Shown piece by piece: positions 1 through 6,315 of a stretch of DNA of 6,872 nucleotides. Position 1 is the first letter of the stretch. Every line of letters starts with the position of its first letter. The translations under genes and the position numbers were made by a program. Under the pieces are notes generated by a model. The model saw only the letters and a program-made list of their open reading frames with translations. It made no database searches and had not been told where the DNA came from. This stretch comes from CAJBLF01 sp964430205 (GTDB taxonomy: Bacteria; Patescibacteriota; Gracilibacteria; Absconditabacterales; Absconditicoccaceae), in the NCBI GenBank assembly GCA_964430205.1, contig CAYSER010000039.1:1-6872 (forward strand). The letters are read 5' to 3'.

Positions 1-2
1 AA

Positions 3-1304
3 CGTTGGGACAATGTCACCGAAGATGAGATCACAGCTATCATGGAAACCAAGGACAATGATTTCATCAATGCATTGTTCGGACGAAATGATTCCGATGA
101 TATCGTATGCAATCTGCCGCAGGAGACGGCGATCAAGATCCGTCTTGAGCTGCTCTATCCTGATGCGAGAGAGACGGTTGAGAATAGTTATCAGTTCAAT
201 GATGAGCAGGCATTCCGTAACATGATAGCTGAACTCACTCCTGATGAACTGTTGGGATTCCGGGGTGATCCGATATCCAACGATGCAGACTATGATATCA
301 TCAAGTTCATCGAAGATGAGATGAACGATGATGATGATCTCCGTAAGTTGGCGTTCACGAAGATCTGCGGATCCAAGAGGATGACCGACGCTATTGCGCG
401 TTGGGAAAATGTCACGGAGGAAGAAGTGAAATCGATCATGGACAGCAAGGACGAACATCATATCGATGCATTGCTCGGCCGCAATGATTCCGAAAGCATC
501 GTCTGCGATTTTCCGCAGGAGATAGCGATCAAGATCCGTCTTGAACTGATCTATCCGAGTGCATCGCAGACCGTCGCAGACAACTATGAATTCAACGATA
601 AACAAGCATTCAAGAACGTGATTGCCGAGCTCTCAGCTGATGAATTGCTGGGAATCAATTCGACGCTCAATGATGCGGGTTACGATATCATCAAGTTCAT
701 CGAAGACGAGATGGGTGATGACGAAGCACTCCGTAAGTTGGCATTCGCGAAGATCTGCGGATCCAAGGATATGAGTGACGCTATCGCGCGCTGGGATAAT
801 GTCTCGGATGAAGAGACCCCGATCATCATCGGGAGAGGCATCTATACCGAGATAACTGCATTGATGGAACGTGATGATGCGGATTCGTTGATTTCATCGG
901 TTCCCGATGACTACATCATCCGTCAGCATATCCTTGACGGAAGTTCGAATGTCAGCGACGAATTCGCTAACCGTATCGATGACCAGAAGTTCCGGAAAAA
1001 GGTCGAGCGCGTGATGAATACGCTTTCCGTGAAGGGTCTCAATGCCCGTGATCGCGAGAGTTCAGTTGATGATCTCGCTGATGAGAAATTGATCAGGGCG
1101 AAACTCTGGCTGACCGATTTCAGCGACTGTTCGTTCGACAGTGATGATGTCGCCAACGAATATTCGGAACGGATGAATAACGATGAAGGATTCGCTAGCA
1201 AAGTCAGATCGCTTGCTGCGAATATCTGATCTATGACAACCTCTACCACCGAAGCTCTGGGTATCTCCAGGGCTTTTTTTGTTGGTATTGACTTTATAAT
1301 ATAA
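3..1304 (+). CDS. Acidic tandem-repeat protein, 5' partial, function unknown
   Basis: The reading frame is open from base 3, so the start lies upstream; the Met codon at 42 is internal, because the residues before it (RWDNVTEDE) match the end of the repeat unit. The visible part has two clear repeats starting at 51 and 447 (132 and about 130 residues). Each contains NALFGRNDS or DALLGRNDS, QE.AIKIRLEL.YP, ELLG, YDIIKFIEDEM and KICGSK..(T/S)DAIARW. A diverged C-terminal part follows from about 837. Shorter helical modules seem to recur inside it, each ending like F-x(3)-hydrophobic-x-DDxxFRxKV. It is rich in Asp and Glu and has no membrane segment in the visible part, so it is probably soluble. 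I do not recognise a family. The frame meets TGA at 1227; under table 25 this is Gly and the frame runs to TAA at 1302-1304, through a terminator. The repeat similarity ends just before that TGA, so 1226 may be the functional end. Confidence 0.75.
51..836 (+). repeat. Two in-frame tandem repeats of about 390-396 bp
   Basis: Bases 51-446 and 447-836 are direct repeats within the coding sequence, alike at both DNA and protein level. AAGGAC opens both, and GCGATCAAGATCCGTCTTGA and GATATCATCAAGTTCATCGA recur in matching positions. The second unit lacks two codons near GFRGDPISNDADY compared with GINSTLNDAGY. The tail of an earlier unit is visible at 3-50, so the full gene has at least three units. 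DNA-level similarity suggests duplication inside the gene rather than distant homology. Confidence 0.85.
1253..1280 (+). terminator. Intrinsic terminator after the repeat-protein gene
   Basis: AGCTCTGG (1253-1260) pairs with CCAGGGCT (1267-1274), one G-U included, around the loop GTATCT, followed by a run of seven T. It lies 24 bases after the TGA at 1227 and before the TAA at 1302. Its core CTGGGTATCTCCAGG is identical to that of the terminator at 2252-2276. Confidence 0.85.
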
Positions 1305-1315
1305 ATATATATAAA
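1288..1315 (+). promoter_or_regulatory. Candidate promoter for the membrane-protein gene
   Basis: TTGACT at 1288-1293 and TATAAA at 1310-1315 are 16 bases apart in a very AT-rich stretch between the terminator and the ATG at 1345. A perfect TATAAT at 1295-1300 has no matching -35 box. The AT-richness makes chance matches likely, so the exact boxes are uncertain. Confidence 0.4.
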
Positions 1316-1344
1316 TATTTTCACAAAAAAACAAAAGCATAGAT

Positions 1345-2247
1345 ATGAAAAGACTACTGGTTTTCATGATCATGATCATTGCTATGATTCCCGCATGGGG
1401 AGCTACGGATCATCTGTTGGTCTCCGCTGCGGAAGCGACGGACTTCATCCATGCAGCGGGTTGGGTGTTTACGTTCAACTTCTTCTTTGTGGGGATACTA
1501 TTTTTCCCCTCCATAGGGAAACGGATCATCCATCTTTCCTTCGCTGCATTCCTACCTATAGCAGCATGGGTCGCATACGAGATCATTCGTTGTTACGAGT
1601 TGAGCATGGAATCGGAGATAGCTCTTGCAGCATTCTGTTTTCTTCCAGCTGTGGGAGTCTATGGATATTCCGCCTTCTTGATGTCAAAATATCCGCAAAC
1701 AGGACAGCACGTCAGGAAGAACGTTTACATCAGCGCATGGTCGGTCTCAGCGAGATATGCAATAACCAGCAAACTCCCGTACCTTATCAAACCGTTCGTT
1801 TTGCTCTGGGTGTACGCATGGAGTCAGACTCCGCTGGAACGTCGGAAGAAGAAATTCAGGAAATATGGATGGGATGTTGATCATCCTGAACCTGTGCAAG
1901 GCTACCTGGTACTCCATCGTCGGAATAATCCTATGCTGACCTGTGCAGTCTCACGGAAATGGAAGCGCATGCCGATCAGCATGACCAGGAATCTAGGGCT
2001 CCTCTCCAAGGAAACGCAACACGAGATCGAACTGATGCTTGAATGCTTCAAACTCGATTTCGCTAAGCAATGCGAGAGGGAGCATATACTCCTGGATGAA
2101 CCGCTCATGGTCGTGGGCAATAGAACGTACACGCCTCGCGATATGCTCTCGAGGATCGAACGCAAAACGCCGTTAGGTATGCGATTCCTAAGGAAGCGTA
2201 TGCAGGAGACCATAGAAAAATGTCCTCAAGCGAGATTGTTGCACTAA
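1345..2247 (+). CDS. Orphan multi-pass membrane protein with basic C-terminal half
   Basis: This 300-residue protein ends at TAA and has no internal TGA. Residues 1-19 are a hydrophobic signal peptide or first membrane segment (MKRLLVFMIMIIAMIPAWG). Further hydrophobic segments lie at about 38-57, 61-82 and 90-112, with a weaker one near 147-160. From about residue 165 the protein is hydrophilic and strongly basic (ERRKKKFRKYGWDVDHPEP, then many Arg and Lys), probably a cytoplasmic tail. I recognise no family or catalytic motif. The ATG at 1345 is chosen because no other ATG lies in frame after the preceding terminator; there is no Shine-Dalgarno sequence before it. A promoter in front and a terminator behind suggest a single-gene transcript. 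It could be a lineage-specific envelope protein, but the sequence gives no direct clue to function. Confidence 0.8.
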   Translation: MKRLLVFMIMIIAMIPAWGATDHLLVSAAEATDFIHAAGWVFTFNFFFVGILFFPSIGKRIIHLSFAAFLPIAAWVAYEIIRCYELSMESEIALAAFCFLPAVGVYGYSAFLMSKYPQTGQHVRKNVYISAWSVSARYAITSKLPYLIKPFVLLWVYAWSQTPLERRKKKFRKYGWDVDHPEPVQGYLVLHRRNNPMLTCAVSRKWKRMPISMTRNLGLLSKETQHEIELMLECFKLDFAKQCEREHILLDEPLMVVGNRTYTPRDMLSRIERKTPLGMRFLRKRMQETIEKCPQARLLH

Positions 2248-2251
2248 TGAT

Positions 2252-2276
2252 AGCCTGGGTATCTCCAGGCTTTTTT
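2252..2276 (+). terminator. Intrinsic terminator after the membrane-protein gene
   Basis: AGCCTGG (2252-2258) and CCAGGCT (2265-2271) form a perfect 7-bp stem around the loop GTATCT, with T at 2271-2276. It starts four bases after the TAA stop. Loop and inner stem are the same as in the terminator at 1253-1280. Confidence 0.9.
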
Positions 2277-2284
2277 CGTAAGAT

Positions 2285-2304
2285 AACACCGTATCGGTGT
2301 TTTT
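2285..2304 (+). terminator. Second hairpin with T-tract, possible back-up terminator
   Basis: AACACCG (2285-2291) pairs with CGGTGTT (2295-2301) around TAT, followed by T to 2304. It sits nine bases after the first terminator and just before the gpmI promoter. The T-tract is short (the stem's last two T plus three), so it may be a back-up terminator or a regulatory hairpin. The arms TAACACCG and TCGGTGTT are the same as those of the inverted repeat at 4267-4343. Confidence 0.6.
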
Positions 2305-2308
2305 GATA

Positions 2309-2336
2309 TTGAAAAACCATAGACAAAGACTATACT
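2309..2336 (+). promoter_or_regulatory. Candidate promoter for gpmI
   Basis: TTGAAA (2309-2314) and TATACT (2331-2336) are separated by 16 bases and match the housekeeping sigma consensus well. Transcription would start near 2343, leaving a leader of about 28 bases before the ATG at 2371. It follows directly on two terminators, as expected for a new transcription unit. Confidence 0.55.
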
Positions 2337-2370
2337 TTCTGATAACATTCTTTATCCCGCATACTTCGAC

Positions 2371-3897
2371 ATGAAAAGACTCGCATTGATCATCCTCGAT
2401 GGTTTCGGCATCAACACCAAAAACCCTCAACATAATGGAATCATCCAAGCGGATTCTCCCGTATTCAAGGACCTCTTCACTAAACCATACGCATCCTTGG
2501 ACGCTAGCGAGAAGTCGGTAGGGTTGCCGATAGGGCAGATGGGTAATTCTGAGGTCGGCCATATGACGATCGGATCAGGAAGGATCATCAAGCAATATCT
2601 CGTGGAGATCGATGATATGCTCGATGACGGCAGTTTCGCGAAGCTTCCGGAATTCACTGCAGCGCTTCAGCACTGCAAGAAGAATAATTCGACCTTGCAC
2701 CTGTTGCAGCTTTTCGGACCAGGAGGCGTGCATGCTATGGATAGCCATCTCAAGAAGATCCTTCCACTCATACCATCGGATATCGCCGTCTCTTTGCATC
2801 TGTTCGGTGATGGAAGGGATCTGGCGCCTGATAGCGCCTACGTATTGATGAAGGAGTTCGAGACGTATCTTCAGGCATATCCTGCCGTCCATATCTCATC
2901 GCTTGGCGGGAGATACTACGGTATGGACAGGGACAATAATCGGGATAGGATCCAGAAAGCGTATGACGAGATCGTATTCGGCCAACTCCAGACGAGCGAC
3001 ACGCCGAGTGCCTATATCGCCAAGCAATACGAGCAGGGCATAACGGATGAATTCCTGACGCCGGTGAACTTCGTCGGCGGTACGCAGATAGAGAGCGGCG
3101 ACGCAGTCATCCATCTCAACTTCAGATCGGATAGGGCCAGACAGATGACGCAAGCGATCATGGTCTCCATGGATCCGAAAAAAGCGGAAGAGTACCCGAC
3201 ATGGAACAAAGACCTCATGGTCAAGAAGCTTGATAATGTCTATTTCGCTGCCATGACGAAGTACTACAAGGAATATGACGGTCCTGTCCTCATCAAGGAG
3301 CAGGAGGTGAAAAATACATTAGCGGAAGTGATCTCGCATCACGAGCTTCGTCAGCTCCATCTCGCCGAAACGGAGAAATTCGCACACGTCACCAAGTTCT
3401 TCAATGGTGACAAGCAGATCGTCTTCGATGGGGAGAAAGATATCCTCGTGCCATCGCACAAGGTCGCGACCTACGATTTGGATCCAGAGATGTCGGCGCA
3501 GGAGATCTACGATCAATTCGTGATGAACGCCAAGGACTTCGATTTCGTCGTCGTCAATTTCGCCAACGGCGATATGGTAGGCCATACCGGTAAGATGGCC
3601 GCGGTCATCGCAGCGATCAGGAAACTAGACAGTATTATAGGGGATATCATCGGCTTCTGCAAGGAGAACGGTTTCGAGCTTATCCTAACTGCCGATCACG
3701 GCAATAGCGATGAGATGGGTACCGCCGATGCGCCGATGACCGCGCATAGCATGAATCCCGTCCCATGCCGATACATCAGCCACGGCGACGTCCAGCAGAT
3801 CAGCAAGGTATGAGGTCTCGCGGATATCGCACCGACCATCCTCAAGCTCATGAACATTGAAACCCCATCCGAGATGACGTGAAAAGCATTGATATAA
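2371..3897 (+). CDS. gpmI: 2,3-bisphosphoglycerate-independent phosphoglycerate mutase
   Basis: This enzyme interconverts 3- and 2-phosphoglycerate in lower glycolysis, in the cytoplasm, using two metal ions (Mn in many homologues). Family landmarks are present in order: LDGFG with metal ligand Asp10; GNSEVGH with the phosphoserine nucleophile Ser60; His121 in GGVHAMDSH; DGRD at 147-150; Arg181 and Arg187; FRSDR at 251-255; Lys364 in SHKVATYD; D401 and H405 in NGDMVGHTG; D442 and H443 in TADHGNSDE; H459 in TAHSMNPVP. A conventional reading stops at TGA 3811. With TGA as Gly at residues 481 and 504 the protein continues GLADIAPTILKLM and ends MTGKALI, the usual C-terminus of the family, at TAA 3895-3897. 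The 508 residues match the usual length of about 510. The ATG begins MKRLALIILDG, as in homologues, and has no Shine-Dalgarno sequence. Confidence 0.97.
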
Positions 3898-3900
3898 TGA

Positions 3901-3963
3901 TCAATTTTCAATTCTCAATTCTAAATTCTTGTTTCTAAATTCTTGTTTCTAAATTATCAATCC
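3901..3963 (+). repeat. Array of nine 7-bp repeats
   Basis: Starting three bases after the gpmI stop, the sequence divides without gaps into nine heptamers: TCAATTT, TCAATTC, TCAATTC, TAAATTC, TTGTTTC, TAAATTC, TTGTTTC, TAAATTA, TCAATCC. TAAATTC-TTGTTTC forms a 14-bp higher-order unit present twice. A two-unit echo, CAATTCTCAATTG, occurs at 4091-4103. No coding role is visible. Confidence 0.8.
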
Positions 3964-3997
3964 CCATATTCTCCCTCCGTCTCATAGAAAATGTAGT

Positions 3998-4028
3998 TTG
4001 TCACAAAGTGTCCACTCGTTCGTATACA
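3998..4028 (+). promoter_or_regulatory. Weak candidate promoter of the attenuator leader RNA
   Basis: TTGTCA (3998-4003) and TATACA (4023-4028) could be -35 and -10 boxes, but the 19-base spacing is long. A transcript from about 4035 would run about 180 bases to the terminator at 4213 and include all the complementary segments downstream. Confidence 0.25.
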
Positions 4029-4109
4029 CAGATGAAAGCTTTTAATTTTTTTTCTCTCCGAGGACCATGAAGATGAATACCTTGTGTGTGCAATTCTCAA
4101 TTGACCCTC

Positions 4110-4166
4110 ATGCCGTGGCTTGATACCGATCGGAGACTTCTTTTACGATGAACACCCAGTAAATAG
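4110..4166 (+). CDS. Possible 18-residue leader peptide in the attenuator
   Basis: ATG at 4110 opens a short frame ending at TAG 4164-4166, giving MPWLDTDRRLLLRGTPSK with TGA read as Gly at position 14. It holds three consecutive Leu codons (CTT CTT TTA, 4137-4145) and two adjacent Arg codons. The frame covers the first complementary segment (4113-4125) and ends nine bases before the second (4175-4187), as in leader-peptide attenuators. There is no Shine-Dalgarno sequence, and an ORF this short can arise by chance, so this is a hypothesis drawn from position. Confidence 0.3.
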
Positions 4167-4213
4167 ATGCATGATATCAAGCCACGGAACAGAAAGAATC
4201 CGTGGCTTTTTTT
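4113..4213 (+). promoter_or_regulatory. Candidate attenuator: three mutually complementary segments
   Basis: Segment A, CCGTGGCTTGATA (4113-4125), is perfectly complementary to B, TATCAAGCCACGG (4175-4187). The last nine bases of B also pair with C, CCGTGGCTT (4200-4208), which runs into a T-tract. B can therefore join A, an antiterminator with a 49-base loop, or C, the terminator, but not both. This exclusive pairing is typical of riboswitches and leader-peptide attenuators. No known riboswitch class is recognised. The next gene downstream is the ABC transporter at 4372. Confidence 0.6.
4179..4213 (+). terminator. Intrinsic terminator of the leader RNA
   Basis: AAGCCACGG (4179-4187) and CCGTGGCTT (4200-4208) form a perfect 9-bp stem around a 12-base A-rich loop, followed by T to 4213. 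It lies about 280 bases after gpmI, too far to be an ordinary gene-end terminator, and about 160 bases before the ABC gene. Confidence 0.85.
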
Positions 4214-4330
4214 AATCGAGACGCAGCAAAAGGTTGAATGGAGTGAAAGCTATTGCGACGTCGAGATTAACACCGGCGATTTGAGAAACGATCAGTTCGA
4301 ATGGAATGAAGAAATGAGAGATTTCGAAAA
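4214..4330 (+). repeat. Two related units sharing GAATGGARTGAA
   Basis: Unit 1 (about 4216-4266) and unit 2 (about 4280-4330) share GAATGGAGTGAA (4236-4247) and GAATGGAATGAA (4299-4310), each centred in about 50 bases. Unit 1 has imperfectly complementary flanks (TCGA..CGCA and TGCG...TCGA). Unit 2 has TTCGAA on both sides of its core (4296-4301 and 4323-4328). They look like diverged copies of a small palindromic intergenic element. The frame is open here under table 25 but resembles no protein. Confidence 0.45.
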
Positions 4331-4343
4331 CAGTCGGTGTTAA
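4267..4343 (+). repeat. Inverted repeat before the ABC transporter gene
   Basis: TTAACACCGG (4267-4276) pairs with TCGGTGTTAA (4334-4343), 10 bp with one G-U pair, enclosing 57 bases that contain unit 2 of the GAATGGARTGAA pair. No T-tract follows, so it is unlikely to be a terminator. A possible -10 box, TAAAAT (4341-4346), overlaps its right arm, so the structure could affect ABC gene transcription, though no -35 box is clear. Confidence 0.5.
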
Positions 4344-4371
4344 AATGATTTTACAAAATTACCCAGATACC

Positions 4372-6165
4372 ATGTCAGAACAACAGAGCATGAAGCAGTG
4401 AACCGTAGGAGCGCGTAGAGTGATTGCGTATTTCCGGAAGATGACGATGACTAGGAAATGGCCGTTCATCATCGCATCCGTAGGGATGATCATCGCATCA
4501 TTGGCGAGCTTGATCCTGCCGATCTATTACACCAAGATCGTGGATATCATCCAAGCTAGCGGAGCGAGCAGAGCAGCTTTGGTGCCTGCATTGTTAGGGG
4601 TCTTGGGGATGATGGCGCTTACGGAGTTCTTCTCCATAGGAGGACGGAGGATGGTTGGATTCGGTATGGTGGCATTGGAGCCGAAAGTGATGAGAAGGAT
4701 ATTCGAGCAATGCTTCGCCTACATCCATAGACATTCATTCAGATTCTTTACCAATAACTTCTCCGGTTCGCTCGTCAAGAAGATAAATAAACTTGCCTAC
4801 TCATACGAAAACGTCGTGGACAATTTCATCTTCAATATCCTCAGGATCATCATCTTCCTGCCATTCATCATCATCGTAGTGGGAAGGAAGGATATTACGA
4901 TAGGACTGGCATTCGTCGCATTCATCGTGATCTTCGCGATCCTCCAATACCTCTTCTTCAAGCGAAATACCGCATACGAGATTAGGTCGAATCTCCAGGA
5001 CTCCAAGACGACAGGGGAGCTCGCCGATACGATTACCAACAACTTCAATATCCTCACCTTCGCTTCCGTGCCGAGAGAGAGCAAGAGATTCGGCGGTGTC
5101 ATCAGGGAACGGGAACGTCTCCGGAGAGTCAAGCGATTGAGGGCTGAATGGATGTTCTTCGGAAGCACCGTCTTGATCTTTATCTTTGAGATCGGATCCA
5201 TCTATCTGGCCATCAAGGCACGAGGTGCGGGCAAGATCTCGGCAGGCGTCATCATGCTGATCCAGGTCTATATCTTCAAGGTCTTCGAGCAACTCTTCAA
5301 TATCAGGCAGATCCTCAAGCAGCTCAATAGGGCGATAGGAGAATCGGCTGAGATGCTGGAGATCCTCGATGAGCCACATGAGATCATAGATCATTCCGAT
5401 ACGGAATTGGTGGTCGATGCAGGCAAAGTGGAATTTTCGCACATCAGGTTCGCGTATAATGATAGCAGATACATCTTCGACGGTTTGGATCTAAGGATCA
5501 AGCCGGGAGAGAAAGTCGCTATCGTAGGCCAATCCGGATCAGGCAAGACAACGCTCGTCAAATTGCTCTTCAGGTTCTTTGATATCCAATGAGGGAATAT
5601 CTTAGTCGATGGACAGGATGTTGCACAGGTTACGCAGGATTCATTGAGATCAAGCATCTCTATGGTCCCTCAGGATACGGTACTCTTCCATAGGTCGATC
5701 AAGGAGAATATTGCGTACGGCAATCCTGATGCGACCGAAGAGGAGATCATCGCAGCCGCCAAGATGGCGAGATGCCATGAATTCGTTACGAGATTGCAGG
5801 ACGGATATGATACGTTAGTCTGAGAGAGAGGTATCAAGCTCTCCGGCGGTGAGAGACAGAGAGTCGCTATCGCAAGAGCGATATTGGAGAATAAGAGGAT
5901 TCTTGTCCTCGATGAGGCGACCTCGTCATTGGATTCCGAATCCGAGCAGCTCATCCAGGAAGCGATGGACGAAGTCATGAAGAACAAGACCTCTATCGTC
6001 ATCGCGCACAGGCTCTCCACCATCATGAAGATGGATAGGATCATCGTCATGGACAAGGGTATGATCATAGAGAGCGGCAGTCACAAGGAATTGCTCGCTA
6101 AGGAAGACGGTATCTATAAGAAGCTCCGAGACATCCAATCAGGAGGATTCTTACCAAGCGAATAA
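4372..6165 (+). CDS. ABC exporter half-transporter, fused permease and ATPase
   Basis: This 597-residue protein resembles MsbA/MdlB-type exporters, which act as homo- or heterodimers in the inner membrane; the substrate cannot be told from sequence. The membrane domain (about 30-320) shows six hydrophobic segments, around 30-50, 72-92, 150-170, 172-192, 260-282 and 295-315. The ATPase domain has Walker A GQSGSGKTT (386-394), Q-loop Gln434, signature LSGGERQ (490-496), Walker B ILVLDE with Asp514 and Glu515, and His546 in IAHRLST. TGA codons supply Gly407 (DIQGGNILVDG) and Gly484 (TLVGERGIKLSGG), both at glycines expected in the family; standard translation would split the gene at these points. 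ATG 4372 is chosen because the frame stays open there once TGA at 4399 is read as Gly10. GTG 4420, preceded by AGGAG, is the main alternative; ATG at 4345 and 4390 are also possible. It ends with two consecutive TAA codons. Confidence 0.93.
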
Positions 6166-6205
6166 TAAAAATACATGGGTGGAAATAGGCAAACGGGGAA
6201 AATTT

Positions 6206-6260
6206 GGTTCCTATTCCCAGGTTCCTATTCCCAGGTCCCAGGCACCAGGTCCAAGCTCCC
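6206..6260 (+). repeat. Second 7-bp repeat array, GC-richer
   Basis: GGTTCCTATTCCCA occurs twice in tandem (6206-6219, 6220-6233). Degenerate heptamers GGTCCCA and GGCACCA follow, then GGTCCA and AGCTCCCA. The basic period is 7 bp, as in the array after gpmI, but the sequence is unrelated. GGGTGGAA (6177-6184) and TTCCACCC (6270-6277) form an 8-bp inverted repeat around it. A frame from ATG 6175 passes through, but its translation is low in complexity and lies before the conserved start of the acetyltransferase. Confidence 0.75.
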
Positions 6261-6315
6261 AATGCTTGATTCCACCCTTCAATCTTTCAATCGTTTTATC
6301 GCTAATGATAGCATC

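Noticed and set aside
13..225. Small + frame open reading frame overlapping the repeat gene
   Set aside because: It is an out-of-frame shadow of the repeat protein with Arg/Ser-rich low-complexity translation.
923..1379. Minus-strand open frames over the end of the repeat gene
   Set aside because: They run through the terminator and AT-rich promoter region and have no recognisable domain.
3811..3813. Premature stop truncating gpmI
   Set aside because: Homology continues in the same frame through two TGA codons to the family C-terminus MTGKALI, with a glycine expected at each. This is recoding, not a nonsense mutation.
3901..3963. CRISPR array
   Set aside because: The repeats are 7 bp with no spacers and no cas genes nearby.
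4291..4305. tRNA T-loop-like GTTCGAATGG
   Set aside because: The flanking bases do not form a T-stem, and no acceptor or anticodon arm can be found around it.
4801..5442. 213-residue minus-strand open frame inside the ABC gene
   Set aside because: It is antisense to a clearly conserved gene and its translation shows no family features; Asp/Glu richness mirrors the codon use of the + strand.
5590..5823. ABC transporter as a pseudogene split by two stops
   Set aside because: All ATPase motifs are intact in one frame and both TGA codons sit at conserved glycines.
6175..6315. N-terminal extension of the acetyltransferase from ATG 6175
   Set aside because: The translation comes from 7-bp repeats and precedes the normal GNAT start; ATG 6316 fits the family length.
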